NCBI GenBank assembly: GCA_963678675.1 | Contig: OY783194.1 | Span: 27,878,278 to 27,942,277 of the forward strand | Source of the DNA: Xiphydria camelus | Lineage: Eukaryota > Arthropoda > Insecta > Hymenoptera > Xiphydriidae | DNA length: 64,000 nt | Reading direction: 5' to 3' | Shown here: positions 41,118-54,000 of the stretch, one piece after another | How the letters are laid out: each line of letters opens with the position of its first letter | Numbering within the stretch: the first letter of the stretch is position 1 | Notes under the pieces: model-generated | Database searches by the model: none | What the model was told of the DNA's origin: nothing | Seen by the model: only the letters and a program-made list of their open reading frames with translations | Position numbers and translations under genes: made by a program

Positions 41118-42901
41118 ACGAAAATGATAGATTTATTGAGGAAATCTCAACGGAACACCGAGATATCGATGATTTCTTGCGGAAAAAATATTTTTTTTAT
41201 ACATAAAATCAGCGTTATTTCATATTTCCTTTGAGATTTCGACCAAATAACCGTGCTTTTCGGAATCAGCGTAAAAAAATACATCGGATAGGGTGGTCGA
41301 GATTCCAATTCCGAAAATTTTCATTTTTCGAAAAAATTGACAATTTCTGTAAGGTCGGGACCTTACAGAAAATGCGATTTTTCGCAAAAATCGAAATCTC
41401 TGGAATCGAATTCTCGACCATCCTATCTTATGTATTTTTTCGCGCTGATTACGAAAATGATAGATTTATTGAGGAAATCTCAACGGAACACCGAGATATC
41501 GATGATTTCTTGCGGAAAAAATATTTTTTTTATACATAAAATCAGCGTTATTTCATATTTCCTTTGAGATTTCGACCAAATAACCGTGCTTTTCGGAATC
41601 AGCGTAAAAAAATACATCGGATAGGGTGGTCGAGATTCCAATTCCGAAGATTTTCATTTTTCGAAAAAATTGACAATTTCTGTAAGGTCGGGACCTTACA
41701 GAAAATGCGATTTTTCGCAAAAATCGAAATCTCTGGAATCGAATTCTCGACCATCCTATCTTATGTATTTTTTCGCGCTGATTACGAAAATGATAGATTT
41801 ATTGAGGAAATCTCAACGGAACACCGAGATATCGATGATTTCTTGCGGAAAAAATATTTTCTTTATACACAAAATCAGCGTTATTTCATATTTCCTTTGA
41901 GATTTCGACCAAATAACCGTGCTTTTCGGAATCAGCGTAAAAAAATACATCGGATAGGGTGGTCGAGATTCCAATTCCGAAAATTTTCATTTTTCGAAAA
42001 AATTGACAATTTCTGTAAGGTCGGGACCTTACAGAAAATGCGATTTTTCGCAAAAATCGAAATCTCTGGAATCGAATTCTCGACCATCCTATCTTATGTA
42101 TTTTTTCGCGCTGATTACGAAAATGATAGATATATTGAGGAAATCTCAACGGAACACCGAGATATCGATGATTTCTTGCGGGAAAAATATTTTTTTTATA
42201 CACAAAATCAGCGTTATTTCATATTTCCTTTGAGATTTCGACCAAATAACCGTGTTTTTCGGAATCAGCGTAAAAAAATACATCGGATAGGGTGGTCGAG
42301 ATTCCAATTCCGAAGATTATCATTTTTCGAAAAAATTGACAATTTCTGTAAGGTCGGGACCTTACAGAAAATGCGATTTTTCGCAAAAATCGAAATCTCT
42401 GGAATCGAATTCTCGACCATCCTATCTTATGTATTTTTTCGCGCTGATTACGAAAATGATAGATTTATTGAGGAAATCTCAACGGAACACCGAGATATCG
42501 ATGATTTCTTGCGGAAAAAATATTTTCTTTATACACAAAATCAGCGTTATTTCATATTTCCTTTGAGATTTCGACCAAATAACCGTGCTTTTCGGAATCA
42601 GCGTAAAAAAATACATCGGATAGGGTGGTCGAGATTCCAATTCCGAAAATTTTCATTTTTCGAAAAAATTGACAATTTCTGTAAGGTCGGGACCTTACAG
42701 AAAATGCGATTTTTCGCAAAAATCGAAATCTCTGGAATCGAATTCTCGACCATCCTATCTTATGTATTTTTTCGCGCTGATTACGAAAATGATAGATATA
42801 TTGAGGAAATCTCAACGGAACACCGAGATATCGATGATTTCTTGCGGGAAAAATATTTTTTTTATACACAAAATCAGCGTTATTTCATATTTCCTTTGAG
42901 A

Positions 42902-43234
42902 TTTCGACCAAATAACCGTGTTTTTCGGAATCAGCGTAAAAAAATACATCGGATAGGGTGGTCGAGATTCCAATTCCGAAGATTATCATTTTTCGAAAAA
43001 ATTGACAATTTCTGTAAGGTCGGGACCTTACAGAAAATGCGATTTTTCGCAAAAATCGAAATCTCTGGAATCGAATTCTCGACCATCCTATCTTATGTAT
43101 TTTTTCGCGCTGATTACGAAAATGATAGATATATTGAGGAAATCTCAACGGAACACCGAGATATCGATGATTTCTTGCGGGAAAAATATTTTTTTTATAC
43201 ACAAAATCAGCGTTATTTCATATTTCCTTTGAGA
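42902..43234. repeat. Chimeric monomer from unequal exchange
   Basis: Its left side (gtgTttttcgg and gattAtcattt) matches the monomer starting near 42,236, and its right side (agatAtatt plus ggg-T8 tail) matches the one starting near 42,569. The related block at 45.9-47.6 kb has the same order of neighbours but lacks this copy. The simplest reading is an extra monomer made by a crossover inside the repeat. Confidence 0.65.
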
Positions 43235-45331
43235 TTTCGACCAAATAACCGTGCTTTTCGGAATCAGCGTAAAAAAATACATCGGATAGGGTGGTCGAGA
43301 TTCCAATTCCGAAGATTATCATTTTTCGAAAAAATTGACAATTTCTGTAAGGTCGGGACCTTACAGAAAATGCGATTTTTCGCAAAAATCGAAATCTCTG
43401 GAATCGAATTCTCGACCATCCTATCTTATGTATTTTTTCGCGCTGATTACGAAAATGATAGATTTATTGAGGAAATCTCAACGGAACACCGAGATATCGA
43501 TGATTTCTTGCGGAAAAAATATTTTTTTTATACACAAAATCAGCGTTGTTTCATATTTCCTTTGAGATTTCGACCAAATAACCGTGCTTTTCGGAATCAG
43601 CGTAAAAAAATACATCGGATAGGGTGGTCGAGATTCCAATTCCGAAGATTTTCATTTTTCGAAAAAATTGACAATTTCTGTAAGGTCGGGACCTTACAGA
43701 AAATGCGATTTTTCGCAAAAATCGAAATCTCTGGAATCGAATTCTCGACCATCCTATCTTATGTATTTTTTCGCGCTGATTACGAAAATGATAGATATAT
43801 TGAGGAAATCTCAACGGAACACCGAGATATCGATGACCTCTTGCGGGAAAAAAATTTCTTTATACACAAAATCAGCGTTATTTCATATTTCCTTTGAGAT
43901 TTCGACCAAATAACCGTGTTTTTCGGAATCAGCGTAAAAAAAATACATCGGATAGGGTGGTCGAGATTCCAATTCCGAAGATTTTCATTTTTCGAAAAAA
44001 TTGACAATTTCTGTAAGGTCGGGACCTTACAGAAAATGCGATTTTTCGCAAAAATCGAAATCTCTGGAATCGAATTCTCGACCATCCTATCTTATGTATT
44101 TTTTCGCGCTGATTACGAAAATGATAGATATATTGAGGAAATCTCAACGGAACACCGAGATATCGATGATTTCTTGCGGGAAAAATATTTTTTTTATACA
44201 CAAAATCAGCGTTATTTCATATTTCCTTTGAGATTTCGACCAAATAACCGTGCTTTTCGGAATCAGCGTAAAAAAATACATCGGATAGGGTGGTCGAGAT
44301 TCCAATTCCGAAGATTTTCATTTTTCGAAAAAATTGACAATTTCTGTAAGGTCGGGACCTTACAGAAAATGCGATTTTTCGCAAAAATCGAAATCTCTGG
44401 AATCGAATTCTCGACCATCCTATCTTATGTATTTTTTCGCGCTGATTACGAAAATGATAGATTTATTGAGGAAATCTCAACGGAACACCGAGATATCGAT
44501 GATTTCTTGCGGAAAAAATATTTTTTTTATACACAAAATCAGCGTTGTTTCATATTTCCTTTGAGATTTCGACCAAATAACCGTGCTTTTCGGAATCAGC
44601 GTAAAAAAATACATCGGATAGGGTGGTCGAGATTCCAATTCCGAAGATTTTCATTTTTCGAAAAAATTGACAATTTCTGTAAGGTCGGGACCTTACAGAA
44701 AATGCGATTTTTCGCAAAAATCGAAATCTCTGGAATCGAATTCTCGACCATCCTATCTTATGTATTTTTTCGCGCTGATTACGAAAATGATAGATTTATT
44801 GAGGAAATCTCAACGGAACACCGAGATATCGATGATTTCTTGCGGAAAAAAAATTTCTTTATACACAAAATCAGCGTTATTTCATATTTCCTTTGAGATT
44901 TCGACCAAATAACCGTGCTTTTCGGAATCAGCGTAAAAAAATACATCGGATAGGGTGGTCGAGATTCCAATTCCGAAAATTTTCATTTTTCGAAAAAATT
45001 GACAATTTCTGTAAGGTCGGGACCTTACAGAAAATGCGATTTTTCGCAAAAATCGAAATCTCTGGAATCGAATTCTCGACCATCCTATCTTATGTATTTT
45101 TTCGCGCTGATTACGAAAATGATAGATTTATTGAGGAAATCTCAACGGAACACCGAGATATCGATGATTTCTTGCGGAAAAAATATTTTCTTTATACACA
45201 AAATCAGCGTTATTTCATATTTCCTTTGAGATTTCGACTAAATAACCGTGCTTTTCGGAATCAGCGTAAAAAAATACATCGGATAGGGTGGTCGAGATTC
45301 CAATTCCGAAAATTTTCATTTTTCGAAAAAA

Positions 45332-45560
45332 TTGACAATTTCTGTAAGGTCGGGACCTTACAGAAAATGCGATTTTTCGCAAAAATCGAAATCTCTGGAA
45401 TCGAATTCTCGACCATCCTATCTTATGTATTTTTTCGCGCTGATTACGAAAATGATAGATTTATTGAGGAAATCTCAACGGAACACCGAGATATCGATGA
45501 TTTCTTGCGGAAAAAATATTTTTTTTATACATAAAATCAGCGTTATTTCATATTTCCTTT
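45332..45560. repeat. Junction copy where a type-B monomer is missing
   Basis: The block 44.2-45.9 kb matches 39.6-41.6 kb, including the rare ttcgacTaaat change at about 45,238 and 40,597. In the earlier block the next two monomers span 646 bp and include type-B copy 4; here one 333-bp monomer replaces both. It has the left side of the first and the tail (cggA6TAT8 with tacaTaaaatc) of the type-B copy. The 313-bp difference is one type-B monomer. Confidence 0.7.
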
Positions 45561-48221
45561 GAGATTTCGACCAAATAACCGTGCTTTTCGGAATCAGCGT
45601 AAAAAAATACATCGGATAGGGTGGTCGAGATTCCAATTCCGAAAATTTTCATTTTTCGAAAAAATTGACAATTTCTGTAAGGTCGGGACCTTACAGAAAA
45701 TGCGATTTTTCGCAAAAATCGAAATCTCTGGAATCGAATTCTCGACCATCCTATCTTATGTATTTTTTCGCGCTGATTACGAAAATGATAGATTTATTGA
45801 GGAAATCTCAACGGAACACCGAGATATCGATGATTTCTTGCGGAAAAAATATTTTTTTTATACATAAAATCAGCGTTATTTCATATTTCCTTTGAGATTT
45901 CGACCAAATAACCGTGCTTTTCGGAATCAGCGTAAAAAAATACATCGGATAGGGTGGTCGAGATTCCAATTCCGAAGATTTTCATTTTTCGAAAAAATTG
46001 ACAATTTCTGTAAGGTCGGGACCTTACAGAAAATGCGATTTTTCGCAAAAATCGAAATCTCTGGAATCGAATTCTCGACCATCCTATCTTATGTATTTTT
46101 TCGCGCTGATTACGAAAATGATAGATTTATTGAGGAAATCTCAACGGAACACCGAGATATCGATGATTTCTTGCGGAAAAAATATTTTCTTTATACACAA
46201 AATCAGCGTTATTTCATATTTCCTTTGAGATTTCGACCAAATAACCGTGCTTTTCGGAATCAGCGTAAAAAAATACATCGGATAGGGTGGTCGAGATTCC
46301 AATTCCGAAAATTTTCATTTTTCGAAAAAATTGACAATTTCTGTAAGGTCGGGACCTTACAGAAAATGCGATTTTTCGCAAAAATCGAAATCTCTGGAAT
46401 CGAATTCTCGACCATCCTATCTTATGTATTTTTTCGCGCTGATTACGAAAATGATAGATATATTGAGGAAATCTCAACGGAACACCGAGATATCGATGAT
46501 TTCTTGCGGGAAAAATATTTTTTTTATACACAAAATCAGCGTTATTTCATATTTCCTTTGAGATTTCGACCAAATAACCGTGTTTTTCGGAATCAGCGTA
46601 AAAAAATACATCGGATAGGGTGGTCGAGATTCCAATTCCGAAGATTATCATTTTTCGAAAAAATTGACAATTTCTGTAAGGTCGGGACCTTACAGAAAAT
46701 GCGATTTTTCGCAAAAATCGAAATCTCTGGAATCGAATTCTCGACCATCCTATCTTATGTATTTTTTCGCGCTGATTACGAAAATGATAGATTTATTGAG
46801 GAAATCTCAACGGAACACCGAGATATCGATGATTTCTTGCGGAAAAAATATTTTCTTTATACACAAAATCAGCGTTATTTCATATTTCCTTTGAGATTTC
46901 GACCAAATAACCGTGCTTTTCGGAATCAGCGTAAAAAAATACATCGGATAGGGTGGTCGAGATTCCAATTCCGAAAATTTTCATTTTTCGAAAAAATTGA
47001 CAATTTCTGTAAGGTCGGGACCTTACAGAAAATGCGATTTTTCGCAAAAATCGAAATCTCTGGAATCGAATTCTCGACCATCCTATCTTATGTATTTTTT
47101 CGCGCTGATTACGAAAATGATAGATATATTGAGGAAATCTCAACGGAACACCGAGATATCGATGATTTCTTGCGGGAAAAATATTTTTTTTATACACAAA
47201 ATCAGCGTTATTTCATATTTCCTTTGAGATTTCGACCAAATAACCGTGCTTTTCGGAATCAGCGTAAAAAAATACATCGGATAGGGTGGTCGAGATTCCA
47301 ATTCCGAAGATTATCATTTTTCGAAAAAATTGACAATTTCTGTAAGGTCGGGACCTTACAGAAAATGCGATTTTTCGCAAAAATCGAAATCTCTGGAATC
47401 GAATTCTCGACCATCCTATCTTATGTATTTTTTCGCGCTGATTACGAAAATGATAGATTTATTGAGGAAATCTCAACGGAACACCGAGATATCGATGATT
47501 TCTTGCGGAAAAAATATTTTTTTTATACACAAAATCAGCGTTGTTTCATATTTCCTTTGAGATTTCGACCAAATAACCGTGCTTTTCGGAATCAGCGTAA
47601 AAAAATACATCGGATAGGGTGGTCGAGATTCCAATTCCGAAGATTTTCATTTTTCGAAAAAATTGACAATTTCTGTAAGGTCGGGACCTTACAGAAAATG
47701 CGATTTTTCGCAAAAATCGAAATCTCTGGAATCGAATTCTCGACCATCCTATCTTATGTATTTTTTCGCGCTGATTACGAAAATGATAGATTTATTGAGG
47801 AAATCTCAACGGAACACCGAGATATCGATGATTTCTTGCGGAAAGAAAAATTTCTTTATACACAAAATCAGCGTTATTTCATATTTCCTTTGAGATTTCG
47901 ACCAAATAACCGTGCTTTTCGGAATCAGCGTAAAAAAATACATCGGATAGGGTGGTCGAGATTCCAATTCCGAAGATTTTCATTTTTCGAAAAAATTGAC
48001 AATTTCTGTAAGGTCGGGACCTTACAGAAAATGCGATTTTTCGCAAAAATCGAAATCTCTGGAATCGAATTCTCGACCATCCTATCTTATGTATTTTTTC
48101 GCGCTGATTACGAAAATGATAGATATATTGAGGAAATCTCAACGGAACACCGAGATATCGATGATTTCTTGCGGAAAAAATATTTTTTTATACACAAAAT
48201 CAGCGTTATTTCATATTTCCT

Positions 48222-48557
48222 TTGAGATTTCGACCAAATAACCGTGCTTTTCGGAATCAGCGTAAAAAAATACATCGGATAGGGTGGTCGAGATTCCAAT
48301 TCCGAAGATTTTCATTTTTCGAAAAAATTGACAATTTCTGTAAGGTCGGGACCTTAAAGAAAATGCGATTTTTCGCAAAAATCGAAATCTCTGGAATCGA
48401 ATTCTCGACCATCTTATCTTATGTATTTTTTCGCGCTGATTACGAAAATGATAGATTTATTGAGGAAATCTCAACGGAACACCGAGATATCGATGATTTC
48501 TTGCAGAAAAAAAATTTCTTTATACACAAAATCAGCGTTATCTCATATTTCCTTTGA
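48222..48557. repeat. Private diverged monomer
   Basis: This copy has several changes not noticed elsewhere: ccttaAagaaa (breaks the right arm of the main stem-loop near 48,357), catcTtatctt (near 48,413), ttgcAgaaa (near 48,505) and ttatCtcatat (near 48,542). Such clustering in one copy suggests an older copy that has escaped homogenisation. Confidence 0.7.
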
Positions 48558-48990
48558 GATTTCGACCAAATAACCGTGCTTTTCGGAATCAGCGTAAAAA
48601 AATACATCGGATAGGGTGGTCGAGATTCCAATTCCGAAAATTTTCATTTTTCGAAAAAATTGACAATTTCTGTAAGGTCGGGACCTTACAGAAAATGCGA
48701 TTTTTCGCAAAAATCGAAATCTCTGGAATCGAATTCTCGACCATCCTATCTTATGTATTTTTTCGCGCTGATTACGAAAATGATAGATTTATTGAGGAAA
48801 TCTCAACGGAACACCGAGATATCGATGATTTCTTGCGGAAAAAATATTTTCTTTATACACAAAATCAGCGTTATTTCATATTTCCTTTGAGATTTCGACC
48901 AAATAACCGTGCTTTTCGGAATCAGCGTAAAAAAATACATCGGATAGGGTGGTCGAGATTCCAATTCCGAAAATTTTCATTTTTCGAAAA

Positions 48991-49080
48991 GATTGACAAT
49001 TTCTGTAAGGTCGGGACCTTACAGAAAATGCGATTTTTCGCAAAAATCGAAATCTGTGAAATCGAATTCTCGAGCATCCT
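48991..49080. repeat. XhoI-type variant haplotype, copy 3
   Basis: Same linked changes, with CTCGAG at 49,069-49,074. The next monomer carries aaaaGattgac, cagaaaTtgcg and aaatcCaaatc (about 49,325-49,383), which recur 1,999 bp later. Confidence 0.8.
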
Positions 49081-50989
49081 ATCTTATGTATTTTTTCGCG
49101 CTGATTACGAAAATGATAGATTTATTGAGGAAATCTCAACGGAACACCGAGATATCGATGATTTCTTGCGGAAAAAAAAATTTCTTTATACACAAAATCA
49201 GCGTTATTTCATATTTCCTTTGAGATTTCGACCAAATAACCGTGCTTTTCGGAATCAGCGTAAAAAAATACATCGGATAGGGTGGTCGAGATTCCAATTC
49301 CGAAGATTATCATTTTTCGAAAAGATTGACAATTTCTGTAAGGTCGGGACCTTACAGAAATTGCGATTTTTCGCAAAAATCCAAATCTCTGGAATCGAAT
49401 TCTCGACCATCCTATCTTATGTATTTTTTCGCGCTGATTACGAAAATGATAGATTTATTGAGGAAATCTCAACGGAACACCGAGATATCGATGATTTCTT
49501 GCGGAAAAAATATTTTTTTTATACACAAAATCAGCGTTGTTTCATATTTCCTTTGAGATTTCGACCAAATAACCGTGCTTTTCGGAATCAGCGTAAAAAA
49601 ATACATCGGATAGGGTGGTCGAGATTCCAATTCCGAAGATTTTCATTTTTCGAAAAAATTGACAATTTCTGTAAGGTCGGGACCTTACAGAAAATGCGAT
49701 TTTTCGCAAAAATCGAAATCTCTGGAATCGAATTCTCGACCATCCTGTCTTATGTATTTTTTCGCGCTGATTACGAAAATGATAGATTTATTGAGGAAAT
49801 CTCAACGGAACACCGAGATATCGATGATTTCTTGCGGAAAAAATATTTTTTTTTATACACAAAATCAGCGTTATTTCATATTTCCTTTGAGATTTCGACC
49901 AAATAACCGTGTTTTTCGGAATCAGCGTAAAAAAATACATCGGATAGGGTGGTCGAGATTCCAATTCCGAAGATTTTCATTTTTCGAAAAAATTGACAAT
50001 TTCTGTAAGGTCGGGACCTTACAGAAAATGCGATTTTTCGCAAAAATCGAAATCTCTGGAATCGAATTCTCGACCATCCTATCTTACGTATTTTTTCGCG
50101 CTGATTACGAAAATGATAGATTTATTGAGGAAATCTCAACGGAACACCGAGATATCGATGATTTCTTGCGGAAAAAAAAATTTCTTTATACACAAAATCA
50201 GCGTTATTTCATATTTCCTTTGAGATTTCGACCAAATAACCGTGCTTTTCGGAATCAGCGTAAAAAAATACATCGGATAGGGTGGTCGAGATTCCAATTC
50301 CGAAAATTTTCATTTTTCGAAAAAATTGACAATTTCTGTAAGGTCGGGACCTTACAGAAAATGCGATTTTTCGCAAAAATCGAAATCTCTGGAATCGAAT
50401 TCTCGACCATCCTGTCTTATGTATTTTTTCGCGCTGATTACGAAAATGATAGATTTATTGAGGAAATCTCAACGGAACACCGAGATATCGATGATTTCTT
50501 GCGGAAAAAATATTTTTTTTATACATAAAATCAGCGTTATTTCATATTTCCTTTGAGATTTCGACCAAATAACCGTGCTTTTCGGAATCAGCGTAAAAAA
50601 ATACATCGGATAGGGTGGTCGAGATTCCAATTCCGAAGATTTTCATTTTTCGAAAAAATTGACAATTTCTGTAAGGTCGGGACCTTACAGAAAATGCGAT
50701 TTTTCGCAAAAATCGAAATCTCTGGAATCGAATTCTCGACCATCCTATCTTATGTATTTTTTCGCGCTGATTACGAAAATGATAGATTTATTGAGGAAAT
50801 CTCAACGGAACACCGAGATATCGATGATTTCTTGCGGAAAAAATATTTTCTTTATACACAAAATCAGCGTTATTTCATATTTCCTTTGAGATTTCGACCA
50901 AATAACCGTGCTTTTCGGAATCAGCGTAAAAAAATACATCGGATAGGGTGGTCGAGATTCCAATTCCGAAAATTTTCATTTTTCGAAAA

Positions 50990-51080
50990 GATTGACAATT
51001 TCTGTAAGGTCGGGACCTTACAGAAAATGCGATTTTTCGCAAAAATCGAAATCTGTGAAATCGAATTCTCGAGCATCCTA
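50990..51080. repeat. XhoI-type variant haplotype, copy 4
   Basis: Same linked changes, with CTCGAG at 51,068-51,073. It and its neighbour repeat copy 3 and its neighbour at an offset of 1,999 bp (six monomers plus one base), a local 6-mer duplication covering roughly 48.7-49.8 kb and 50.7-51.8 kb. Confidence 0.8.
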
Positions 51081-54000
51081 TCTTATGTATTTTTTCGCGC
51101 TGATTACGAAAATGATAGATTTATTGAGGAAATCTCAACGGAACACCGAGATATCGATGATTTCTTGCGGAAAAAAAAATTTCTTTATACACAAAATCAG
51201 CGTTATTTCATATTTCCTTTGAGATTTCGACCAAATAACCGTGCTTTTCGGAATCAGCGTAAAAAAATACATCGGATAGGGTGGTCGAGATTCCAATTCC
51301 GAAGATTATCATTTTTCGAAAAGATTGACAATTTCTGTAAGGTCGGGACCTTACAGAAATTGCGATTTTTCGCAAAAATCCAAATCTCTGGAATCGAATT
51401 CTCGACCATCCTATCTTATGTATTTTTTCGCGCTGATTACGAAAATGATAGATTTATTGAGGAAATCTCAACGGAACACCGAGATATCGATGATTTCTTG
51501 CGGAAAAAATATTTTTTTTATACACAAAATCAGCGTTGTTTCATATTTCCTTTGAGATTTCGACCAAATAACCGTGCTTTTCGGAATCAGCGTAAAAAAA
51601 TACATCGGATAGGGTGGTCGAGATTCCAATTCCGAAGATTTTCATTTTTCGAAAAAATTGACAATTTCTGTAAGGTCGGGACCTTACAGAAAATGCGATT
51701 TTTCGCAAAAATCGAAATCTCTGGAATCGAATTCTCGACCATCCTATCTTATGTATTTTTTCGCGCTGATTACGAAAATGATAGATTTATTGAGGAAATC
51801 TCAACGGAACACCGAGATATCGATGATTTCTTGCGGAAAGAAAAATTTCTTTATACACAAAATCAGCGTTATTTCATATTTCCTTTGAGATTTCGACCAA
51901 ATAACCGTGCTTTTCGGAATCAGCGTAAAAAAATACATCGGATAGGGTGGTCGAGATTCCAATTCCGAAAATTTTCATTTTTCGAAAAAATTGACAATTT
52001 CTGTAAGGTCGGGACCTTACAGAAAATGCGATTTTTCGCAAAAATCGAAATCTCTGGAATCGAATTCTCGACCATCCTATCTTATGTATTTTTTCGCGCT
52101 GATTACGAAAATGATAGATTTATTGAGGAAATCTCAACGGAACACCGAGATATCGATGATTTCTTGCGGAAAAAATATTTTCTTTATACACAAAATCAGC
52201 GTTATTTCATATTTCCTTTGAGATTTCGACCAAATAACCGTGCTTTTCGGAATCAGCGTAAAAAAATACATCGGATAGGGTGGTCGAGATTCCAATTCCG
52301 AAGATTTTCATTTTTCGAAAAAATTGACAATTTCTGTAAGGTCGGGACCTTACAGAAAATGCGATTTTTCGCAAAAATCGAAATCTCTGGAATCGAATTC
52401 TCGACCATCCTATCTTATGTATTTTTTCGCGCTGATTACGAAAATGATAGATTTATTGAGGAAATCTCAACGGAACACCGAGATATCGATGATTTCTTGC
52501 GGAAAAAATATTTTTTTTTATACACAAAATCAGCGTTATTTCATATTTCCTTTGAGATTTCGACCAAATAACCGTGTTTTTCGGAATCAGCGTAAAAAAA
52601 TACATCGGATAGGGTGGTCGAGATTCCAATTCCGAAGATTTTCATTTTTCGAAAAAATTGACAATTTCTGTAAGGTCGGGACCTTACAGAAAATGCGATT
52701 TTTCGCAAAAATCGAAATCTCTGGAATCGAATTCTCGACCATCCTATCTTATGTATTTTTTCGCGCTGATTACGAAAATGATAGATTTATTGAGGAAATC
52801 TCAACGGAACACCGAGATATCGATGATTTCTTGCGGAAAAAATATTTTCTTTATACACAAAATCAGCGTTATTTCATATTTCCTTTGAGATTTCGACCAA
52901 ATAACCGTGCTTTTCGGAATCAGCGTAAAAAAATACATCGGATAGGGTGGTCGAGATTCCAATTCCGAAGATTTTCATTTTTCGAAAAAATTGACAATTT
53001 CTGTAAGGTCGGGACCTTACAGAAAATGCGATTTTTCGCAAAAATCGAAATCTCTGGAATCGAATTCTCGACCATCCTATCTTATGTATTTTTTCGCGCT
53101 GATTACGAAAATGATAGATATATTGAGGAAATCTCAACGGAACACCGAGATATCGATGATTTCTTGCGGGAAAAATATTTTTTTTATACACAAAATCAGC
53201 GTTATTTCATATTTCCTTTGAGATTTCGACCAAATAACCGTGCTTTTCGGAATCAGCGTAAAAAAATACATCGGATAGGGTGGTCGAGATTCCAATTCCG
53301 AAGATTTTCATTTTTCGAAAAAATTGACAATTTCTGTAAGGTCGGGACCTTACAGAAAATGCGATTTTTCGCAAAAATCGAAATCTCTGGAATCGAATTC
53401 TCGACCATCCTATCTTACGTATTTTTTCGCGCTGATTACGAAAATGATAGATTTATTGAGGAAATCTCAACGGAACACCGAGATATCGATGATTTCTTGC
53501 GGGAAAAATATTTTTTTTATACACAAAATCAGCGTTATTTCATATTTCCTTTGAGATTTCGACCAAATAACCGTGCTTTTCGGAATCAGCGTAAAAAAAT
53601 ACATCGGATAGGGTGGTCGAGATTCCAATTCCGAAGATTTTCATTTTTCGAAAAAATTGACAATTTCTGTAAGGTCGGGACCTTACAGAAAATGCGATTT
53701 TTCGCAAAAATCGAAATCTCTGGAATCGAATTCTCGACCATCCTATCTTATGTATTTTTTCGCGCTGATTACGAAAATGATAGATATATTGAGGAAATCT
53801 CAACGGAACACCGAGATATCGATGACCTCTTGCGGGAAAAAAATTTCTTTATACACAAAATCAGCGTTATTTCATATTTCCTTTGAGATTTCGACCAAAT
53901 AACCGTGTTTTTCGGAATCAGCGTAAAAAAAATACATCGGATAGGGTGGTCGAGATTCCAATTCCGAAGATTTTCATTTTTCGAAAAAATTGACAATTTC

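Larger units (their letters stand above)
28350..52230. repeat. Central domain: mixed, more diverged monomer variants
   Basis: This stretch alone carries the ccgaaAatttt allele (first near 28,745, last near 51,969), the gattAtcattt allele (about 38,340 to 51,310), gcgttGtttcat (about 30,645 to 51,537), tacaTaaaatc (about 35,915 to 50,525), catcctGtctta, tails with an aaaGaaaaattt interruption, the XhoI-creating haplotype and the four palindromic 312-bp monomers. The same variants recur in several local duplications, so it is also a higher-order array, but less regular than its flanks. Confidence 0.75.
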
